DNA from: Actinomycetes bacterium
GTDB lineage: Bacteria; Actinomycetota; Actinomycetes; Propionibacteriales; Propionibacteriaceae
Assembly: GCA_023387135.1 (NCBI GenBank)
Contig: JAEWIK010000078.1
Coordinates: 1 to 10,977 of the forward strand
Direction: 5' to 3'
Length of the DNA stretch: 10,977 nt
Part shown: positions 5,938 to 10,977 of the stretch, one piece after another
Layout of the letters: the number at the start of each line of letters is the position of its first letter
Numbering within the stretch: the stretch's first letter is position 1
The notes under the pieces: model-generated
What the model was told of the DNA's origin: nothing
The model's database searches: none
Seen by the model: the letters and a program-made list of their open reading frames with translations, nothing else
Translations under genes and position numbers: made by a program

Positions 5938-7475
5938 TGACCGGCAGGACGGCACCCGTGAGGTGCCTGGTGTTGTGGTTCCCCGACTGGCCCGTGACGG
6001 CCTGGGCGAGGGCCGAAGGAGCGCAGCCTGCGACCCCGGTGGCGACAGTCGAGGCCAACATCGTGGTCTCCTGCTCGCAGTCCGCCCGCGAGGAGGGCGT
6101 CTACACCGGGCAGCGCCGCCGGGAAGCGCAGGGCAGGTGCCCCGACCTCGTCCTGGTGCCGTCCGACCCGACCCGGGACGAGCGGGTGTTCGCGCCGCTG
6201 GTGAGCCGCCTGGAGGAACTGTCTCCCGGGGTGCAGGTGGTGCGGCCCGGGCTGGTCGCGTTGCGGGTCCGCGGGCCGGCCAGGTACTACGGCAGCGAGC
6301 GCAGGGCCGCCCAGGTGATGCTCGACGCGCTGGCGGCCGCGGGGGTGGAAGGCGTCCGCGCCGGGGTGGCCGACGGCGTGTTCACCGCCGAGCAGGCAGC
6401 CTACGAGGCCGACCCGGTGCTGGTGGTGAGGCAGGGGACCGCCGCCGAGTTCCTCGCCCCGCTGGGCATCGAGCGGCTGGGGGACGCCGAACTCGCAGGC
6501 CTGCTGCCACGCCTGGGGGTGAAGACCCTCGGCGACTTCGCCGCCCTCGACACCGACCTGGTGCGCGACAGGTTCGGCGACCGCGGCGTCAGGTTGCACG
6601 TGCTGGCGGGCGGTGCCGACTCCCGCCCCGTCCAGCCCCGCACCCCGCCGCCCGAGCTCGCCCGGCAGGCGGAGTTCGAACCGCCCCTGACGCTCGTCGA
6701 CCAGATCGCCTTCACCGTGAAGCCCGTCGCCGAGTCGTTCATCGCCGGGCTGGCGGAGGAGAACCTTGTCTGCACCGAACTGCGGGTCGAACTGGTCGCC
6801 GAGCGCGGCGAGCGGGTCGAGCGCGTGTGGCTGCACCCCAGTTGCTTCGACGCCTCGGCGGTCGTCGACAGGGTGCGCTGGCAGTTGCAGGCGGCGGCGG
6901 GGACGACGATCGATTCGGGCGTCGTGGGGGTCAGGCTCGAACCCGTCGCTGTGGACGCCCTCGCCCATCACTCGCCGGGGCTGTTCGGGCTCGGGCCCGA
7001 CGAGCGGGTACACTACGTCCTGTCGCGCGTGCAGGCGCAACTCGGTGCTGACGGCGTCCTCATCGGCACGATCGCCGGCGGCAGGTGGCTGGCAGAGCGC
7101 CAGGTGCTGGCGGCCTGGGGTGATCGCCCGGCCCTCACCCGGCCCTGCAGCCAGCCGTGGCCCGGCAGCCTCCCCGAACCCCTCCCTTCGACGGTGTTCG
7201 CCGACCCCCGTCCGGTGCGGGTGCTCGCCGGGAACGGCGCCGCCGTCACGGTGAACGACAGGGGAGCCCTGTCCGGCACTCCCGCCGTCCTGGTCGACGC
7301 CGGGGTGCAGCAACCCATCGACGGCTGGGCGGGGCCGTGGCCCGTCGACGAGCACGCCTGGGACGCGTCCCGGCATCGCCGCGCCTGCAGGTTCCAGGTG
7401 GTGGACGTCCGCCAGGTCGGCTGGCTGCTGATCCTCGAAGGCGACCAGTGGTGGGCGGAAGGCAGGTACGACTAG
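5937..7475 (+). CDS. imuB: ImuB, catalytically inactive Y-family polymerase-like mutasome hub
   Basis: A 512-residue Y-family DNA polymerase homologue. The first palm strand reads LVLWFPDWPV (11-20), where an active enzyme has its IDMD aspartate; that position is W14. The second motif, normally SIDE, is PGLVALRV (104-111). The metal-binding acids are thus lost, as in all ImuB proteins, and the protein should not polymerise. A thumb helix-hairpin-helix (about 172-205, FLAPLGIERLG...LGVKTLGDFAAL) and little-finger domain (about 235-345) follow, then a C-terminal region of about 150 residues that in mycobacteria binds ImuA' and DnaE2. The site matching the known clamp-binding hexapeptide (QLPLWG in M. 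tuberculosis) is SPGLFG at 346-351, lacking the conserved Gln. The ATG at 5937 overlaps the imuA' stop by one base (TGATG), indicating coupled translation. Longer frames upstream are shadows within imuA'. Confidence 0.93.
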   Translation: MTGRTAPVRCLVLWFPDWPVTAWARAEGAQPATPVATVEANIVVSCSQSAREEGVYTGQRRREAQGRCPDLVLVPSDPTRDERVFAPLVSRLEELSPGVQVVRPGLVALRVRGPARYYGSERRAAQVMLDALAAAGVEGVRAGVADGVFTAEQAAYEADPVLVVRQGTAAEFLAPLGIERLGDAELAGLLPRLGVKTLGDFAALDTDLVRDRFGDRGVRLHVLAGGADSRPVQPRTPPPELARQAEFEPPLTLVDQIAFTVKPVAESFIAGLAEENLVCTELRVELVAERGERVERVWLHPSCFDASAVVDRVRWQLQAAAGTTIDSGVVGVRLEPVAVDALAHHSPGLFGLGPDERVHYVLSRVQAQLGADGVLIGTIAGGRWLAERQVLAAWGDRPALTRPCSQPWPGSLPEPLPSTVFADPRPVRVLAGNGAAVTVNDRGALSGTPAVLVDAGVQQPIDGWAGPWPVDEHAWDASRHRRACRFQVVDVRQVGWLLILEGDQWWAEGRYD

Positions 7476-7515
7476 TGCTGCAGGACGTCGATGGCACCCG
7501 GGCGGCGAGACGCTG

Positions 7516-10500
7516 ATGCCGTACAACAATCCGCCGATCCCGTGGTCGCAACTGGAGGGCACCCTCAGCGGCCGCAAGCCGCCGCCGGGGGATGCGCCGT
7601 TCTCCTGGAAGCGCGGCCCCTACGTCAAGCCGCCCATCGAGCGGCCGGACGACGCGGTTCCCTATGCCGAACTGCACTCCCACTCGTCCTTCTCGTTCCT
7701 CGACGGCGCCTCGGGCCCTGCCGAACTCGTCGAGGAGGCCGAGCGACTGGGCCTCCACGGGCTGGCGCTCACCGACCACGACGGGCTGTACGGGATCGTC
7801 AGGTTCGCCGAGGCGGCGGAGACCACCCCTTTGAAGACAGTCTTCGGAGCCGAACTCTCGCTCGACCTGCCGGCGCCGCAGGCGGGCAATCCCGATCCCG
7901 TCGGGAACCACCTGCTGGTGCTCGCGGCGGGGGAGGAGGGGTACCACAGGCTGGCGGGCGCCCTCACCCGCGCCCAGCTGGCGGGGGCCGAGAAGGGCAG
8001 GCCGCGCTACGACCTCGACGACCTCGCCGAGAGTTCCGGCGGCCACTGGGTGGTGCTGACGGGGTGCCGCAAGGGAACGGTCAGGCAGGCGCTGGTGACC
8101 GAGGGCGCAGCAGGTGCCGCGCGCGAACTCGACGAGCTGGTGAGGCTGTTCGGCAGCGACAGGGTCTACGTCGAGCTCACCGACCACGGCCTGCCGCTGG
8201 ATTCCACCCACAACGACGCCCTGGCTGCCCTGGCCGCAGCCCGCGGCCTGCCGACGCTGGCCACCGGCAACGTCCACTACTCGGCTCCCGACAGGCACCT
8301 GCTGGCCCAGGCTGTGGCGGCCATCAGGGCGAACCGCAGCATGGACGCGCTCGACGGCTGGCTGCCCGCCTCGGGCGCTGCCTTTCTGCGCTCGGGCGCC
8401 GAGATGACGGCCCGGTTCGCGCGCTATCCGGGCGCCGTCGCGCGCACCGTCACCCTCGCCGACGAGCTCGCCTTCCCGCTGCGTCGCGCCAAGCCGGCGC
8501 TGCCCAAGCAGGAGGTCCCCGCCGGCCACACCCCGATGTCGTGGCTGCGCCACCTGGTGTGGGAGGCGGTGCCCCGCAAGTATCCGGACCTCGACGAGGC
8601 TGCCAGGCAGCGGATCGGGCACGAACTCGACGTCATCGAGAGCAAGGACTTCCCCGGCTACTTCCTGATCGTGTACGACATCGTGGCCGAGGCCCGGCGT
8701 CGCGGCATCCTCTGCCAGGGACGCGGCTCGGCCGCCAATTCGGCAGTCTGCTACCTGCTTGACATCACGGCGGTGGACGCCATCGCCTACGGCCTGCCGT
8801 TCGAGAGGTTCCTGTCGTCGCTGCGGGAGGAGGAGCCCGACATCGACGTCGACTTCGATTCCGACAGGCGCGAGGAGATCATCCAGTGGGTCTTCGAGAG
8901 GTACGGCAGGGAGCGCGCGGCCCAGGTCTGCAATGTCATCCAGTACCGGCCGAAGAACGCCGTCCGCGATGTCGCCAAGGCGCTGGGCTACGGCCCCGGG
9001 CAGCAGGACGCGTTCTCCCGGCAGATCGAACGCCACTCCATGCCGTCGGAGGGCCGGGTCTCCTCCTCGGAGCCCGGCCACGGCATTCCTCCGGCGGTCC
9101 TCGACCTCGCCACGCACCTGCTCAAGGCTCCCAGGCATCTCGGGATCCATTCGGGAGGGATGGTGCTCACCGAGCGTCCGGTGGGGGAGGTGGTGCCCAT
9201 CGAACACGCCCGGATGGAGAACCGGACGGTGATCCAGTGGGACAAGGACGACGCCGCCTGGATGGGGCTGGTGAAGTTCGACCTGCTCGGCCTCGGGATG
9301 CTCGCCGCCCTGCAGTACTGCTTCGACCTCGTCCGGGACGCGACGGGGGAGCAGTGGGAGCTCGCCACCCTACCCAAGGAGGAGCGGGCCGTCTACGACA
9401 TGCTCTGCCGGGCGGATTCGATAGGCGTCTTCCAGGTCGAGTCCCGCGCGCAGATGGGGCTGCTCCCCAGGCTGCAGCCGCGCAGGTTCTACGACCTCGT
9501 CATCGAGATCGCGCTGATCCGTCCGGGGCCGATCCAGGGCGGCGCCGTCCACCCGTTCGTCCGACGCAAGCTGGGGCACGAGCCGGTCACCTACGCCCAC
9601 CCCAAGCTCGAACCGGTGCTGGAACGGACGCTGGGGGTGCCCGTCTTCCAGGAGCAGTTGATGCAGATGGCGATGACGATCGGCAACTGTTCGGGGGAGG
9701 ACGCCGACCTGCTGCGCCGCGCCATGGGGTCGAAGCGCGGCCTGGAACGCATCGAGAAGATCCGCGAGAAGCTCTACGAGGGGATGGCGTCGAACGGGCT
9801 GGTGGGCGAGGCCGCCGACAGGATCTACGCGCAGATCCAGGCCTTCGCCAACTTCGGCTTCGCCGAATCGCACTCGCTCAGCTTCGCCCTGCTGGTGTAC
9901 GCGAGTTCCTGGATCAAGCTTCACTATCCCGCCGCCTTCCTCGCCGGCCTGTTGCGCGCCCAGCCGATGGGCTTCTACTCGCCCGCGACCCTCACCTCGG
10001 ACGCCCGCCGCCACGGCGTGGAGGTGCTGCGTCCCGATATCGCGCGCTCGTCGGTGCACGCGGGTCTCGAACCGCTCGATCCCGAATCGTCAGGGTCAGG
10101 GACGACGTCCGCCACGGGGCTCGACTCCTGCCTGGCCCGCCGCCAGCCCCCGGTGGGCGAGTTCGACGCGAAGGCGCCCGACGTGTCGGCGAGCCACCGC
10201 AGGGACGGCGGGCTCGCGGTCAGGTTGGGCCTGGCGGACGTCCGCGGCATCGGTGCGGACCTCGCCGCCAGGATCGTCGCCGAGCGTGAGGGGCACGGGC
10301 TGTACTCCTCGATGGAGGATCTCGCCCGCCGTGTCGGGTTGACCGAGGCGCACCTTGAAGCGTTGGCGACGGCCGGCGCCTTCGACGCGCTCGGGCTCAG
10401 CCGCCGGCAGGCGCTGTGGCGGGCGGGGACCGCCGCCCTCGACCAGGCAGACAGCCTGCCCGACACGATCAAGCCGCTGCAGCCGCCGTTGTTCGCCGAG

Positions 10501-10917
10501 CCGACGGGCTTCGAGACCCTCGCCGACGACCTGTGGGCGACGGGGGTCTCCACCTCCGACCACCTGCTCTCCCACCTGCGGGAACGGCTCACGGCGCGGG
10601 GCGTCCTCACCTCGGCCGAGTTGCGCAAGGCGGAAGCAGGACGCCGGGTGGAGGTGGCGGGGCTCGTCACCCACCGGCAGCGTCCTTCGACGGCCTCGGG
10701 CATCACGTTCGTCAACCTCGAGGACGAGTACGGCCTCGTCAACGTGATCTGCTCGGTGGGCATGTGGAACCACTACCGCCGCGTCATCAGGTCGTCCAGG
10801 GGCCTCATCATCCGCGGCGTCCTCGAACGTTCCCCCGAGGGTGTGACCAACCTGCTGGCCGACCGCGCCGAGCCGCTCCCCGTCACCGTCCACCACGCCT
10901 CCAGGGACTTCCACTGA
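7516..10917 (+). CDS. dnaE2: DnaE2 (ImuC), error-prone C-family DNA polymerase III alpha subunit
   Basis: A 1133-residue translesion polymerase, in this order: a short DnaE2-type N-terminus (PPIPWSQLEG); a PHP domain (H54xH56, TDHDG at 86-90, with N252 in TGNVHY where active PHP enzymes have Asp); a C-family palm with catalytic D444 and D446 (PDIDVDFD) and D589 (VKFDLLGLG); the fingers; tandem helix-hairpin-helix motifs (about 900-960); and a C-terminal OB fold (about 1035-1110, VEVAGLVTHRQRPS). It lacks the tau-binding tail of replicative DnaE1. QPPLF (989-993) lies where replicative alpha subunits carry their clamp-binding peptide. A Ser/Pro-rich stretch of about 44 residues (856-899) appears inserted. 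The ATG at 7516 is the only in-frame start after the imuB stop 40 bases upstream, and its ribosome binding site is weak. It has no SOS box of its own, so it is probably expressed from the imuA' promoter. Confidence 0.96.
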   Translation: MPYNNPPIPWSQLEGTLSGRKPPPGDAPFSWKRGPYVKPPIERPDDAVPYAELHSHSSFSFLDGASGPAELVEEAERLGLHGLALTDHDGLYGIVRFAEAAETTPLKTVFGAELSLDLPAPQAGNPDPVGNHLLVLAAGEEGYHRLAGALTRAQLAGAEKGRPRYDLDDLAESSGGHWVVLTGCRKGTVRQALVTEGAAGAARELDELVRLFGSDRVYVELTDHGLPLDSTHNDALAALAAARGLPTLATGNVHYSAPDRHLLAQAVAAIRANRSMDALDGWLPASGAAFLRSGAEMTARFARYPGAVARTVTLADELAFPLRRAKPALPKQEVPAGHTPMSWLRHLVWEAVPRKYPDLDEAARQRIGHELDVIESKDFPGYFLIVYDIVAEARRRGILCQGRGSAANSAVCYLLDITAVDAIAYGLPFERFLSSLREEEPDIDVDFDSDRREEIIQWVFERYGRERAAQVCNVIQYRPKNAVRDVAKALGYGPGQQDAFSRQIERHSMPSEGRVSSSEPGHGIPPAVLDLATHLLKAPRHLGIHSGGMVLTERPVGEVVPIEHARMENRTVIQWDKDDAAWMGLVKFDLLGLGMLAALQYCFDLVRDATGEQWELATLPKEERAVYDMLCRADSIGVFQVESRAQMGLLPRLQPRRFYDLVIEIALIRPGPIQGGAVHPFVRRKLGHEPVTYAHPKLEPVLERTLGVPVFQEQLMQMAMTIGNCSGEDADLLRRAMGSKRGLERIEKIREKLYEGMASNGLVGEAADRIYAQIQAFANFGFAESHSLSFALLVYASSWIKLHYPAAFLAGLLRAQPMGFYSPATLTSDARRHGVEVLRPDIARSSVHAGLEPLDPESSGSGTTSATGLDSCLARRQPPVGEFDAKAPDVSASHRRDGGLAVRLGLADVRGIGADLAARIVAEREGHGLYSSMEDLARRVGLTEAHLEALATAGAFDALGLSRRQALWRAGTAALDQADSLPDTIKPLQPPLFAEPTGFETLADDLWATGVSTSDHLLSHLRERLTARGVLTSAELRKAEAGRRVEVAGLVTHRQRPSTASGITFVNLEDEYGLVNVICSVGMWNHYRRVIRSSRGLIIRGVLERSPEGVTNLLADRAEPLPVTVHHASRDFH

Positions 10918-10977
10918 CGCCGCCCCGGACGATAACTGAGGTGCCCTCGCCGATGCCTGAGGTCCGCCCGAGGAACG
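10918..10977. other. Downstream flank of dnaE2, nothing recognised
   Basis: These sixty bases after the dnaE2 stop hold no convincing hairpin with T-run, gene start or ribosome binding site. Two copies of the short direct repeat CTGAGGT, one in AACTGAGGTGCC and one in GCCTGAGGTCCG, are the only pattern noted. The minus strand is free of stop codons here, so an incoming gene end cannot be excluded. Confidence 0.4.

Noticed and set aside
7476..7515. Second SOS box or promoter before dnaE2
   Set aside because: No CGAAC-N4-GTTCG dyad or plausible -35/-10 pair is present in the 40-base gap.
5241..7577. Minus-strand open frame of 778 codons opposite imuA' and imuB
   Set aside because: The composition is biased and without domains, and the opposite strand encodes recognised overlapping genes. 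It would also run across the SOS promoter region.
7246..9207. Minus-strand open frame of 653 codons opposite dnaE2
   Set aside because: It mirrors the codon pattern of dnaE2, whose catalytic motifs are intact. There is no ribosome binding site or recognisable domain.

Overview
The window is about 70% GC by eye, with GTG starts, ATGA stop-start overlaps and a perfect TCGAAC-N4-GTTCGA SOS box, all of which point to an actinobacterium. Frequent AGG arginine codons and the general style would fit Propionibacteriaceae, but that placement is inference only. Genes are packed tightly and no gene-free stretch exceeds about 120 bases.

Left part, minus strand (about 5134 down to 1), in transcription order: a classical short-chain dehydrogenase; a 71-base gap with a GC-rich hairpin; an extended SDR of the dihydroflavonol-reductase/epimerase type; a CynX/NimT-type MFS transporter joined to it by an ATGA overlap; a second MFS transporter 12 bases further on; a gap with another hairpin and an 11-base direct repeat; then an ECF-type sigma factor whose stop overlaps (ATGA) the start of a partner gene that runs off the left edge. 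The middle three genes look like one redox/transport operon with unknown substrate. The sigma factor and its partner look like a separate regulatory unit.

Right part, plus strand (5216 to 10917): the SOS mutagenesis cassette imuA'-imuB-dnaE2, all three genes in one probable operon. ImuB is a Y-family polymerase fold without the catalytic acidic residues, ImuA' is a RecA-like protein without a Walker A lysine, and DnaE2 is the error-prone C-family polymerase with all three catalytic aspartates. From work on mycobacteria, the three act together as the 'mutasome' in DNA-damage-induced translesion synthesis and mutagenesis.

The most notable points are in this cassette. The LexA operator sits in the spacer of a good sigma-70-type promoter whose predicted start falls on the GTG start codon of imuA', implying LexA control and a leaderless mRNA. 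The usual clamp-binding hexapeptide of ImuB is degraded, while DnaE2 carries a QPPLF pentapeptide resembling a clamp-binding motif. DnaE2 also has a linker of about 44 residues in a normally compact region. I see no mobile element, CRISPR array, tRNA or rRNA, and no wholly new system. The cassette is known biology with some unusual details.
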